From Brevibacillus_H ginsengisoli (GTDB lineage Bacteria; Bacillota; Bacilli; Brevibacillales; Brevibacillaceae), in NCBI RefSeq assembly GCF_050113715.1, contig NZ_JBNJQR010000006.1, positions 242,355 to 306,354 on the forward strand: a stretch of DNA of 64,000 bases. Reading direction: 5' to 3'. Below, in pieces: positions 34,446 to 43,087 of this stretch (position 1 is its first letter; the number at the start of each line of letters is the position of its first letter). Below the pieces are notes generated by a model. That model saw only the letters and a list, made by a program, of their open reading frames with translations. It searched no databases and was not told the DNA's origin. The translations under genes and the position numbers were made by a program.

Positions 34446-34911
34446 CTATTCAAGTGAATAGTCGTAACGAATGAAGCCTTTGTGATGAGCAATTTTGTCA
34501 TAGAGAGCACGAGCCGTGGAATTATCCTGGCGAGTTTGCCAGTAGAGCCCAGAAGCGTTTTGTTCGCGCGCAGCTTGAGCTACTCGCTCTATGAGTGCAC
34601 GGGCCACCCCATGTCCACGAACAGCTTCATCGACGAAGAGGTCTTGTAAGTAACACACATCTTTATTCCAGATAGTAGGCTGAAAAACATAGTGGGTGAT
34701 CCCAATCAAGTTTCCATGAAGGTGCGCGCCGAAGCCAAATATCCTATCACCAATTAGCAGACGGTGCCAGATCTCGTCGTATTTGGAGTCTGGGAGCTCT
34801 GTCTCATAAAAGGCCTTGTACGCTTCGAGCCAATACGTCCCAACGGATACGGTCTTCTGCACTCAATGGGGAGATGTCAATCTTGGTTTGTTTGTTCGAT
34901 TTTTCTTCCAA
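34446..34911 (-). pseudogene. GNAT acetyltransferase with a +1 frameshift
   Basis: The gene starts at TTG 34911 with a strong GGAGGT site and reads MEEKSNKQTKIDISPLSAED, then RIRWD, and stops early at 34804. The rest of a GNAT fold (from YWLEAYKAFYETEL, through LQDLFVDEAVRGHGVARALI to HKGFIRYDY) is in another frame, which only has an internal GTG at 34862 with no ribosome site. Removing one base at about 34836 joins them as WDYWLEAYKAFY, which fits the family's conserved W...Y..FY start. So it is either a recent one-base frameshift, a sequencing error, or less likely a shortened functional protein of 138 residues. Confidence 0.65.
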
Positions 34912-35038
34912 TTAAAATCAACCTCCAAATCGTCACAATGAAAGATTTACACATGTATGTTATCACGAATCTTTCTCTAATGAAGGGTGCAGAAAATCGT
35001 TTCTATACCGGGTCAGAGAAGGTCTCAGCGGATGGTTT

Positions 35039-35084
35039 AGTTAAGTTTTTAACAATACATTGCTTGTGTTAACTTAACTTTTTC
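35039..35084 (+). terminator. Hairpin with T-run, no assigned gene
   Basis: A perfect 9-bp stem AGTTAAGTT/AACTTAACT with a 23-base loop followed by TTTTT, in the intergenic region before the SRPBCC gene. I see no plus-strand gene that it would terminate. Confidence 0.35.
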
Positions 35085-35203
35085 CGCTAAAGGGCTAACA
35101 GCAGGAAAGGCGAGAGCCTAATAAGAATAAAGTGTAGTATCGTGAAAGATTGGTTGATAAAAAGGCAGAATGGTGCAACGGGCTATTAAAGGGAGGGGAT
35201 ATC

Positions 35204-35665
35204 ATGAGTTCCTACAACGTAAAAGAATCGAGGGAGATCGAAGCTGAGCCAGAGTTCATTTACAATCTTCTAAGGAATTATGTAGATGGACACCCAAAAA
35301 TTTTACCTGTTCAGTATTTCGATTCTTTAGAAATTGAACAGGGGGGATATGGAGAAGGTACAGTTGTCAAAGTTCAGACGAAAGCGATGGGCTTAAAACA
35401 ACAAATGCGGCTGACGGTAAGTGAACCAGTACCAGGGGAAGTGTTGCAAGAAGAAGATGTTGATCTTGGGTTAGTTACTCACTTTCATATAGTCCCTCTC
35501 ACCTCTCAAAAAAGTAAGGTTACCATTCAAACAACCTGGATACAAAAAAATGGACTTATGGGGATTATTGAAAAATGGTTCATTCGATTCATAGCTAAGA
35601 AAATGTACCAAGAAGAGTTAGAATTAATTAATACCTATTGTTTAGAAAATAAAAAGCAGACATAA
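35204..35665 (+). CDS. SRPBCC (START-like) family protein
   Basis: A 153-residue protein with the SRPBCC polyketide cyclase/dehydrase fold: N-terminal strand VKESREIEAEPEFIYNLLRN, the glycine-rich GGYGEGTVVKVQTKAMG, and C-terminal amphipathic helix KWFIRFIAKKMYQEELELIN. Such proteins bind hydrophobic ligands; the ligand is not predictable. The ATG at 35204 follows GGGAGGGGAT. It lies upstream of an acyl-CoA synthetase with a 108-base gap, so a lipid connection is possible but unproven. Confidence 0.78.
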   Translation: MSSYNVKESREIEAEPEFIYNLLRNYVDGHPKILPVQYFDSLEIEQGGYGEGTVVKVQTKAMGLKQQMRLTVSEPVPGEVLQEEDVDLGLVTHFHIVPLTSQKSKVTIQTTWIQKNGLMGIIEKWFIRFIAKKMYQEELELINTYCLENKKQT

Positions 35666-35773
35666 CATTTGGCCTCCCACAAAAAATGTTGACCTGAAAA
35701 CCAAAGGTATTTTTGCTAATACTCAGAATTAAAATCAAATGATGCCGGATTCGAATATGAGGGGGTTCTTGAA

Positions 35774-37417
35774 ATGATGGAACAAGAAAAACCATGGCAC
35801 CAACATTATCAGGGGCACGTGAATGAGAATTTTGCAATTCCAGAGGTTTCGCTGACACAGGTCTTGCAGAATGCCGCGATTCAATTCGGAGATCAGATTT
35901 CCATCACCTTCTATCAGAAGACTTGGACGTTTAAACAGGTGTATGGTATGGCGGAGCACTTCGCAAGCTGCTTGGCCGAGTGGGGATTCACCAAAGGAGA
36001 TCGACTCGCCTTGATGTTGCCAAATACCCCTCATTATATATTTTCTTTTTTTGGCGCGCTTCGCTTAGGCGGGATTGTCACACAAGTGAATCCGATGTAC
36101 GTGGAACGTGAAATCGAGTATGTGTTAAATGACGCACAAGTGGAGCACATGGTGGTATTCGACGCGTTTTATCATCGGGTGAAAAGCGTCCAGCATCGCA
36201 CATCGTTAAAGCGATTAATTGTAGTGAGTTTAGGAACTTCCTCCCTTGAACTCGAAGAAGATGATGTATTCTTTGATGATTTTATGAAAGCGCCTACAGA
36301 ACCCGCACCGCAAGTGGAGATTCATCCCAAAGATGATCTGGCTGTCCTGCAATATACAGGTGGCACCACGGGAGTCTCTAAAGGCGTCATGTTGACACAC
36401 TACAATATTGTGGCGAATATCGAGCAGCTTCATGAGATGATTTGGCGTCATTTGAAGAACGCGCCAGACAATGCCAAGGTCATGAACGTTACGCCAATGT
36501 TTCACATTTTGGGCTTGTCCTGCATTACGTTACTCAGTTTTCGAGCGGGAAGCAATCAGATTGTGCTGCCTCGTTTTGATCTGCCTGAGGTCATGGAGAC
36601 CATTCGGAGGGAACAGCCGTTTAAATTCCCCGGAGTCCCAACGATGTTCATTGCTTTGAATAGTGTCCCGAACCTAGGGGAAGCAGGAATTGAGTCCATC
36701 CAGTATTATGCTTCGGGTGGTGCAGCCATGCCAATCGAGCAATTGCATTTACTAGAGCGACAAACAGGTAAACATTTATATGAGGGATATGGATTATCCG
36801 AGGCAGCGCCGGTTACACATTTCAACCCGCCATTTAGAGAGCGACAAGCGGGAAGCATCGGGATTCCTTTGCCATTGACAGATGCGCGGGTTGTAAGTTT
36901 GGCTGATGGACGTGAAGCGCCGTATGGAGAAGTTGGGGAGCTGGTAGTGAAGGGGCCGCAAGTGATGAAGGGCTATTGGAGGCGTCTGGAAGATACAGCA
37001 GCGGTATTGAAAGATGGATGGCTGTATACCGGAGATTTGGCAAGGATGACGGAGGATGGGATCTTCACGATTGTGGATCGGAAGAAAGATATGATTATCG
37101 CAAGCGGCTATAATGTCTATCCGCGTGAAATTGAAGAGGTTCTCTATCAGCATCCGGCTGTTCTGGAAGCGGTTGTAATTGGGATTCCGGACGAATATCG
37201 AGGCGAGACAGTGAAAGCCTATATTGCTCCGAAGCCAGGTGTATCGGTAACCGAAGAAGAGATTATCGAGTATTGCAGAATTGAACTTGCCGCTTACAAA
37301 GTACCTCGTCTGGTTGAATTCCGCCAGCAGTTGCCCAAATCGGCGGTGGGTAAACTTCTCAAGCGAACCTTCCGGGACGAAGAATTGAAAAAACGAAGTC
37401 AAACCGCAACGGAATAA
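35774..37417 (+). CDS. Long-chain acyl-CoA synthetase, FadD/LcfA-like
   Basis: A 547-residue AMP-forming acyl-CoA ligase. The ATP site LQYTGGTTGVSKGVMLTH (about 193-210), the EGYGLSEAAPVTHFNPP segment, YTGDLARMTEDGIFTIVDRK, SGYNVYPREIEEVLYQHPAV and the catalytic Lys in LPKSAVGKLLKR are all intact. It activates fatty acids for beta-oxidation or lipid synthesis. The ATG at 35774 has GAGGGGG 9 bases upstream. It is a single gene with its own terminator. Confidence 0.9.
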   Translation: MMEQEKPWHQHYQGHVNENFAIPEVSLTQVLQNAAIQFGDQISITFYQKTWTFKQVYGMAEHFASCLAEWGFTKGDRLALMLPNTPHYIFSFFGALRLGGIVTQVNPMYVEREIEYVLNDAQVEHMVVFDAFYHRVKSVQHRTSLKRLIVVSLGTSSLELEEDDVFFDDFMKAPTEPAPQVEIHPKDDLAVLQYTGGTTGVSKGVMLTHYNIVANIEQLHEMIWRHLKNAPDNAKVMNVTPMFHILGLSCITLLSFRAGSNQIVLPRFDLPEVMETIRREQPFKFPGVPTMFIALNSVPNLGEAGIESIQYYASGGAAMPIEQLHLLERQTGKHLYEGYGLSEAAPVTHFNPPFRERQAGSIGIPLPLTDARVVSLADGREAPYGEVGELVVKGPQVMKGYWRRLEDTAAVLKDGWLYTGDLARMTEDGIFTIVDRKKDMIIASGYNVYPREIEEVLYQHPAVLEAVVIGIPDEYRGETVKAYIAPKPGVSVTEEEIIEYCRIELAAYKVPRLVEFRQQLPKSAVGKLLKRTFRDEELKKRSQTATE

Positions 37418-37437
37418 GTTGCTTTACGTAAAAGATA

Positions 37438-37473
37438 GTAGATAGCCGCCAAGTGGCTGTCTACTATTTTTTT
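37438..37473 (+). terminator. Terminator of the acyl-CoA synthetase gene
   Basis: Stem GTAGATAGCC/GGCTGTCTAC, 7-base loop, T-rich tail. Confidence 0.8.
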
Positions 37474-37573
37474 CATTGCAATTGCTATATGATTGGCGTA
37501 TTGTATTTTCTTGTTAGCCTGAGATTGCTGGCTGAAGTGATTTCTAGTGTATCATTGAAAGGAGCTACTATAG

Positions 37574-37762
37574 ATGATAGATATTGGTGGAGTCTCAGTG
37601 GATTGGAGAACCATGTTGTATCAAATGTCGATGTTCTTTATTCCGATCCTCGTTGTCATTGGTCTACTCATTATGATTTCCAAACGATCCAATCGAACAC
37701 AGGAGTTGGAAGAGCGGATTAAAGAATTGGAAGCTGAAATCAAGCGTTTAAAGCAGGAATAG
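37574..37762 (+). CDS. Small membrane protein with C-terminal coiled coil
   Basis: A 62-residue protein: a short amphipathic start, one transmembrane helix (about 17-34, MSMFFIPILVVIGLLIMISK) and a charged coiled coil (RTQELEERIKELEAEIKRLK). The heptads suggest oligomerisation on the cytoplasmic face. AAAGGAG lies 10 bases before the ATG. Family not recognised; similar small TM-coil proteins are common in Bacillales. Confidence 0.7.
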   Translation: MIDIGGVSVDWRTMLYQMSMFFIPILVVIGLLIMISKRSNRTQELEERIKELEAEIKRLKQE

Positions 37763-37775
37763 TCTTTCGAAAGGC

Positions 37776-38168
37776 TTACTCCTGCTCTCTACGATAAGCG
37801 CGCATGCCACGAATGAACATTTCGAGAATGACGTCGTGTTGGGTTTTGCTTTGGACATGCTGACGGATTTGTTCCAGTTCGGCGACCAATTCGGAATCGA
37901 GATGAAGGTTTATCGTTTTACTTTTGCTTCGGGGATGGATCTCGTAATGTGTAGTGGTTTTTTTTACCAGGCCATTAATTGTCGCATCCTTGGGCAACAG
38001 CTTTTTATCTGGAATATAGAGAATGGCCGCTTCCAATACAATCTCGGTTGCTTCATCACGAAACGTAATCAAGAGCGGTTGTTCCAACTTCTTGTGATAG
38101 CGGCGGATTTGACGGCAGATGTCCTGATTCTCCACTGTATTCTCAAAAGTAATCGATACACGGGTCAT
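37776..38168 (-). CDS. Hypothetical protein with ribbon-helix-helix-like C-terminus
   Basis: A 130-residue protein. The C-terminal half, KTINLHLDSELVAELEQIRQ followed by a second helix KTQHDVILEMFIRGMRAY, has the strand-helix-helix spacing of ribbon-helix-helix DNA-binding domains; the N-terminal half is of unknown type. Its ATG overlaps the upstream gene's stop by 4 bases (ATGA), so it is translationally coupled to the MerR-like protein. The assignment is by pattern only. Confidence 0.6.
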   Translation of the reverse strand: MTRVSITFENTVENQDICRQIRRYHKKLEQPLLITFRDEATEIVLEAAILYIPDKKLLPKDATINGLVKKTTTHYEIHPRSKSKTINLHLDSELVAELEQIRQHVQSKTQHDVILEMFIRGMRAYRREQE

Positions 38169-38695
38169 GGTTCCTCCTCAACCAAACGAAGTAAATGTTC
38201 TGCGATATTCGAGATGATCTCACGATTCTGTTCGAGCTGCACTGTATACACAAACTGATCCTCTACGAGCTGGTGGGAGATAATGACGCCTAGTTGTTCC
38301 TGACTCGTCATTTGATGTTGAACCATAATCTGATCGAGAATCTCAAACCGAGGGCGGATCAACATTTTCATTGCGAGAAACGGATAAACCGCCTCTTTGG
38401 GAAACAAGAAACGTTTGTTCCCTTGCTTGTGAACCAGTAATGAAAAGTACTCTTTTTCCTCGATTTTTTCTCCCAGTAATCCTTGGTCCGCCCATCGTTT
38501 AATGGTTGTCATATTTTTTTCTTGCCCGCTCTTTTCCCTGATCAGATCGAGGATTTCGATAGAAGACAGATACCGAGTGCGGTTTCTTAGTTGCTCCTGC
38601 AAGCTCCTCCATTCTTCTTCAAGCTGAATAAGCTCCTCACGATGCGCGTCGATTTTCTCGCGTAAACGTTGTATTCGCTCTTGCAACTCCTCCAT
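38165..38695 (-). CDS. Coiled-coil protein with possible DNA-binding domain
   Basis: A 176-residue protein with an N-terminal coiled coil (about 1-42, QERIQRLREKIDAHREELIQ) and a central region LSSIEILDLIREKSGQEKNM followed by TTIKRWADQGLL, resembling a MerR/HTH-type motif. The ATG at 38695 has GAGGT 8 bases upstream. It is the first gene of a two-gene minus-strand unit divergent from the preT operon. Together they could be a regulator pair; targets are unknown. Confidence 0.6.
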   Translation of the reverse strand: MEELQERIQRLREKIDAHREELIQLEEEWRSLQEQLRNRTRYLSSIEILDLIREKSGQEKNMTTIKRWADQGLLGEKIEEKEYFSLLVHKQGNKRFLFPKEAVYPFLAMKMLIRPRFEILDQIMVQHQMTSQEQLGVIISHQLVEDQFVYTVQLEQNREIISNIAEHLLRLVEEEP

Positions 38696-38808
38696 GAGAT
38701 ATAACCTCACTTAAGCGGTCTATTCTTGATACAAAATATGTGAAAATGTAATCAAACATGAGCTTTTTTTCGATTGATTACCTAACTGGCTATTGAAAAG
38801 TGAAATGA

Positions 38809-38816
38809 TGATACAT
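38809..38816. promoter_or_regulatory. Possible PucR-type operator upstream of preT
   Basis: TGATACAT, the exact reverse complement of the octamer repeated three times by the pucR gene. A 7-of-8 copy, TGATACAA, lies at 38727-38734. The single exact copy is not statistically strong by itself. Confidence 0.35.
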
Positions 38817-38885
38817 AAAAACCTCCACTCACACATTTGTTAGTAATATCAGGTGAAAATGGATGTGAGAAACGGAGGAACGGCC

Positions 38886-40253
38886 ATGACCAATCAGCAG
38901 TCAATGAGTGCTTCGGTTGAAGAGTTGCGCAAGAATTTTGTGGAAGTAGTTCCCGCGTTGAAACCCAAAGAAGCGATTGATGAGGCGAATCGATGCCTGT
39001 ATTGCTACGATGCCCCCTGTATCAAAGCGTGTCCAACCGGGATTAATATTCCGTCATTTATTCAGAAAATTGCGACAAGAAATCTGATTGGGTCAGCCCG
39101 AACGATTATGGAGTCGAACCCGGTTGGCGCCAGCTGTTCCCGAGTATGTCCAACAGAAGAGTTGTGTGAAGGGGCTTGTGTACTTAACCATGCTTCCAAG
39201 CCGATCATGATTGGATTATTGCAGCGGCACGCAACCGATTGGGCGATGAGGTCCAACGTTCAGTTGTTCCAAGCGGCTCCATCCAATGGTCATAAAGTTG
39301 CCGTTGTGGGAGGTGGACCGGCCGGCTTGTCAGCAGCTCGGGAGTTAGCGCGGTTTGGTTACGAGGTGACCATCTATGAAGCCAGAGAAAAAGCAGGCGG
39401 GCTCAACACCTATGGCATCGTTCCATTTCGCTTGCCGCAGGAGATTGCCTTATGGGAAGTGTCTCAGGTGGAAGCGCTTGGGGTGAAGTTTCACTACGGT
39501 ACACAGGTGGGTCTTGATGTGAAGGCAGAGGAGCTTTTAGCGGAGTATAACGCTGTCCTCTTGGCAGTGGGGATGGGCGAAGTGCCGCAACTCGGGATTG
39601 AGGGTGAAGAGCTGAATGGGGTACTCGATGCGATAACGCTAGTAGAGGAGGTTAAGACCAGAGAGCTCTCCACACAGTTCATCGGCAAAAAAGTAGCGGT
39701 AATCGGCGCGGGAAATACCGCGATTGACGGGGCTACCTGTTCCAAACGTCTGGGTGCCGAACAAGTGCAAATACTGTACAGACGGACTCGTCAGGAGATG
39801 ACGGCCTACGAATTTGAATATGAATTCGCCAAACAAGATGGCATTGAGTTTCGATGGTTGGTAGCTCCGACCAGAATCCTTGGAAACGAGGGAAAAGTAA
39901 CAGGTCTTGAATGTATCCGCATGGAACTTGGCGAGCCGGATGCCAAAGGGCGCAGGAAGCCAGTTCCTGTTGCGGGTAGTGAGCATGTCATCGAGGTGGA
40001 CTACGTTGTTAAGGCGATTGGTCAGAAGCGCCATCTTGGATTGATTGATCTGTATGGCCTGGAACATGACAACGGGGTCGTCCGTGTAGAACAAGAAACT
40101 TTTGCGACATCAAGAGAGGAAGTATATGCGGCGGGGGACTTTGTGTTCGGTGGCGGTCAGACCGATGCGATGGTCGTCGATGCAGCTGAGCAAGGGAAGA
40201 AAGCCGCTTACGCAATCCATGCAAGCCTTCAAGCCAAATCAACAACCATATAG
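38886..40253 (+). CDS. preT: Dihydropyrimidine dehydrogenase, PreT-type subunit
   Basis: A 455-residue flavoprotein/iron-sulfur subunit homologous to the N-terminal half of eukaryotic DPD and to E. coli PreT. The N-terminus carries cysteine clusters (CLYCYDAPCIKACPTGINIP, NPVGASCSRVCPTEELCEGA) for two [4Fe-4S] centres. Then come an FAD site VAVVGGGPAGLSAARELARF and an NAD(P)H site GKKVAVIGAGNTAIDGATCS. It passes electrons from NAD(P)H to PreA to reduce uracil and thymine. ATG at 38886 follows GGAGG. It is the first of a five-gene cluster; preA starts 86 bases downstream. Confidence 0.9.
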   Translation: MTNQQSMSASVEELRKNFVEVVPALKPKEAIDEANRCLYCYDAPCIKACPTGINIPSFIQKIATRNLIGSARTIMESNPVGASCSRVCPTEELCEGACVLNHASKPIMIGLLQRHATDWAMRSNVQLFQAAPSNGHKVAVVGGGPAGLSAARELARFGYEVTIYEAREKAGGLNTYGIVPFRLPQEIALWEVSQVEALGVKFHYGTQVGLDVKAEELLAEYNAVLLAVGMGEVPQLGIEGEELNGVLDAITLVEEVKTRELSTQFIGKKVAVIGAGNTAIDGATCSKRLGAEQVQILYRRTRQEMTAYEFEYEFAKQDGIEFRWLVAPTRILGNEGKVTGLECIRMELGEPDAKGRRKPVPVAGSEHVIEVDYVVKAIGQKRHLGLIDLYGLEHDNGVVRVEQETFATSREEVYAAGDFVFGGGQTDAMVVDAAEQGKKAAYAIHASLQAKSTTI

Positions 40254-40339
40254 ATACAGTTCAGGATTACAACCGAGTAGACAACACTGTGAATGATTCA
40301 AAATGAATCTCTCATTATCCAATACAAGGAGGTAAGAAC

Positions 40340-41599
40340 ATGGCTGATTTGCGTACACATATCGCTGGAATTGAGTCACCCAATCCATTCTGGTTGGCTT
40401 CTGCTCCTCCAACGAATTCTGGGTATCAGGTACAAAGGGCATTCGAGGCGGGCTGGGGAGGGGCGGTTTGGAAGACATTAGGTGAACCGATTATCAACGT
40501 GACCTCTCGTTTCGCTGCTTTTCATAGAGGGAATCAGAGAGTCCTTGGGTTTAACAACATTGAACTTATTACCGATCGTCCGCTGGAAGAAAACCTGAAG
40601 GAAATATATGAAACCAAGAAACTATTCCCCAAACACACGGTGATTGCTTCCTTAATGGTAGAACCAAAGCAGGAGAAATGGCACGAAATCGTCAAGCAGG
40701 TGGAAGCGGTCGGAGTGGATGGATTGGAATTGAATTTTGGATGTCCACACGGAATGGCAGAACGTGGTATGGGGTCTGCCGTTGGCCAACAGCCTGATTT
40801 GATCAGACAACAGACGGAATGGGTGAAAGAAGTCGCGCAGACACCCGTGATCGTAAAGCTGACACCGAACATTACCGACATTCGCTTTACCGCACGTGCG
40901 GCCTCACAGGGTGGAGCCGATGCCGTAAGCATGATTAACACGATCAACAGTTTAATGGGCGTGGACCTTGACAGGTGGCTGCCGATTCCGCATGTCGATG
41001 GGAAGGGCGCCCACGGTGGCTATTGCGGACCCGCCGTGAAGCCGATCGCTCTCAACATGGTAGCCGAGTGCGCGAGAGATTCGTTGGTAGGCATTCCGAT
41101 CTCGGGCATTGGCGGCATCTCCACATGGAGTGATGCCGTTGAATTCCTCCTCATGGGGGCTTCCAACGTGCAGGTATGCACTGCGGCGATGCACCATGGC
41201 TTCCGAATCGTCGAAGACATGATTGATGGACTGAACAATTATTTGGATCAACGGGGAATTGCCTCGGTGATGGATCTAGTCGGCAAGGCGGTTCACACCT
41301 ACTCCGACTGGGGCAATCTCAACCTGAATTATAAGATCGTGGCACGTATCCATGAGGAGACCTGTATCAACTGCAACAAGTGCCATATCGCTTGTGAAGA
41401 CACCTCCCACCAATGTATTGACATTGTGAAGGATCAGGATTTAGGTAAAGAGCGCCTAGTGGTACGTGAGGAGGATTGTGTCGGGTGTAATTTGTGTTCC
41501 ATCGTGTGTCCAGTTGAAGGAACGATCGAGATGGTCGAGATCCCTTCAGATCAACAGCCGCTAAGCTGGAACCAACGACAATCTGCTTTGGGAAGCTAG
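40340..41599 (+). CDS. preA: Dihydropyrimidine dehydrogenase, PreA-type subunit
   Basis: A 419-residue protein homologous to the C-terminal half of DPD. The FMN TIM barrel (residues 1-300; ESPNPFWLASAPPTNSGYQV, LELNFGCPHGM, GGISTWSDAVEFLLMGA) is followed by a two-[4Fe-4S] ferredoxin domain, CINCNKCHIACEDTSHQC and CVGCNLCSIVCPVEGTI. It carries out reduction of uracil/thymine to the 5,6-dihydro forms with electrons from PreT. AGGAGGTAAGAAC precedes the ATG. Confidence 0.93.
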   Translation: MADLRTHIAGIESPNPFWLASAPPTNSGYQVQRAFEAGWGGAVWKTLGEPIINVTSRFAAFHRGNQRVLGFNNIELITDRPLEENLKEIYETKKLFPKHTVIASLMVEPKQEKWHEIVKQVEAVGVDGLELNFGCPHGMAERGMGSAVGQQPDLIRQQTEWVKEVAQTPVIVKLTPNITDIRFTARAASQGGADAVSMINTINSLMGVDLDRWLPIPHVDGKGAHGGYCGPAVKPIALNMVAECARDSLVGIPISGIGGISTWSDAVEFLLMGASNVQVCTAAMHHGFRIVEDMIDGLNNYLDQRGIASVMDLVGKAVHTYSDWGNLNLNYKIVARIHEETCINCNKCHIACEDTSHQCIDIVKDQDLGKERLVVREEDCVGCNLCSIVCPVEGTIEMVEIPSDQQPLSWNQRQSALGS

Positions 41600-41677
41600 T
41601 CATGATAAACAGTCGAGAAGCATAGGTTGAAGCAGGAAGGCTCGTCTTAACATACCAAGGAAGCGGGGGGATTGAAC

Positions 41678-43063
41678 ATGCAGAAGGTGATCCGTGGAGG
41701 CACAGTGGTAACGGCAGCGGACACATTTATGGCGGATGTAGCCATTCAGGGCGAAACCGTTGTGGCGATTGGGCATGATTTGCCTACAGATGGGGCGGAA
41801 ATCATTGACGCAAGCAGATGTTACGTTTTTCCGGGAGGGATTGATCCGCATACGCATTTGGATATGCCTTTTGGGGGAACGACAACGGCTGATAACTTCG
41901 AGACTGGGACAAGAGCAGCGGCCTTCGGTGGGACGACGTCGATCATTGACTTCTGCTTAACGACCAAAGGCAAACCCCTTCAGCAATCAATCGCAACCTG
42001 GCACGAGAAAGCAAGAGGCAACGCGGTGATTGATTACGGATTTCATTTGATGGTAGCCGAGGCGAATGAGCAGGTTCTTCAGGAGTTAGGCGACGTTGTG
42101 AAAGAAGAGGGAATTACCTCCCTTAAGGTTTTCATGGCTTATAAAAATGTGTTTCAGGCAGATGATGAGACATTATTCAAGACTTTGATCAAAGCCAAAG
42201 AACTGGGAGCGCTCGTTCAGGTGCACGCCGAGAATGGAGATGTCATTGACTATCTGACGAAGAGTGCCTTAGCGCAAGGTCATACAGAGCCGATTTATCA
42301 TGCTCTGACAAGACCTCCGGAAGCGGAAGGGGAAGCAACAGGTAGAGCGGCCGCGCTTGCCGCCTTGGCCGATTCCCAGCTCTATGTGGTGCATGTCTCT
42401 TGTGCCGATGCAGTGTCACGGATCGCGGAAGCTCGGGAAAAAGGCTGGAATGTCTACGGTGAAACCTGTCCGCAATATCTCGCTTTGGATATCAGCTATC
42501 TTGAGAAGCCAGACTTCGAAGGCGCCAAATACGTGTGGTCACCACCCTTGCGTGAGAAGTGGAATCAAGAAGTCCTCTGGAACGCTCTGAAAAGTGGAAT
42601 CTTGCAAACGGTCGGTTCCGATCAATGTTCCTTCAACTTCGAGGGGCAAAAAGAACTAGGTCGTGGAAACTTTACCAAAATTCCCAACGGAGGGCCAATC
42701 ATTGAAGACCGATTCGGCATTCTTTATTCCGAGGGTGTCTATAAGGGCAGGATCAGTCTCAATCAATTCGTCGATCTCACGTCCACTAAAGTCGCCAAAC
42801 TATTCGGTCTTTACCCGCGAAAAGGAACCATTGCCGTTGGAACCGATGCCGACCTGGTCATTTTTAACCCCAACGTAACTCGTACAATCTCCGCCATGAC
42901 TCACCATATGAACGTGGACTATAACCCCTTCGAAGGTATGGAGGTTCACGGTGAGGTACGAGATGTCTTGTCTCGAGGAACATATGTCATCGCCAACAAG
43001 CAGTTTGTCGGCACCAAAGGAGCAGGGCAATACCTGAAGCGGGCTACTTTTTCTCGGCCATAA
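41678..43063 (+). CDS. hydA: Dihydropyrimidinase (D-hydantoinase family)
   Basis: A 461-residue amidohydrolase. Metal ligands appear in GGIDPHTHLDMPFGG, the carbamylated Lys in TSLKVFMAYKNVF, His in VQVHAENGD and LYVVHVS, and the catalytic Asp in TVGSDQCSF. It opens dihydrouracil and dihydrothymine to N-carbamoyl-beta-amino acids; many homologues also act on 5-substituted hydantoins. I chose the ATG at 41678 after GCGGGGGG over a TTG 6 bases upstream. It lies 78 bases after preA. Confidence 0.93.
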   Translation: MQKVIRGGTVVTAADTFMADVAIQGETVVAIGHDLPTDGAEIIDASRCYVFPGGIDPHTHLDMPFGGTTTADNFETGTRAAAFGGTTSIIDFCLTTKGKPLQQSIATWHEKARGNAVIDYGFHLMVAEANEQVLQELGDVVKEEGITSLKVFMAYKNVFQADDETLFKTLIKAKELGALVQVHAENGDVIDYLTKSALAQGHTEPIYHALTRPPEAEGEATGRAAALAALADSQLYVVHVSCADAVSRIAEAREKGWNVYGETCPQYLALDISYLEKPDFEGAKYVWSPPLREKWNQEVLWNALKSGILQTVGSDQCSFNFEGQKELGRGNFTKIPNGGPIIEDRFGILYSEGVYKGRISLNQFVDLTSTKVAKLFGLYPRKGTIAVGTDADLVIFNPNVTRTISAMTHHMNVDYNPFEGMEVHGEVRDVLSRGTYVIANKQFVGTKGAGQYLKRATFSRP

Positions 43064-43087
43064 CTTTTCCATTGGAGGGGATTATCC

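Noticed and set aside
34764..35072. Plus-strand open frame of 102 codons ending MKDLHMYVITNLSLMKGAEN plus 24 residues
   Set aside because: Most of it is antisense to the acetyltransferase pseudogene, and no ribosome site precedes the internal ATG at 34939.
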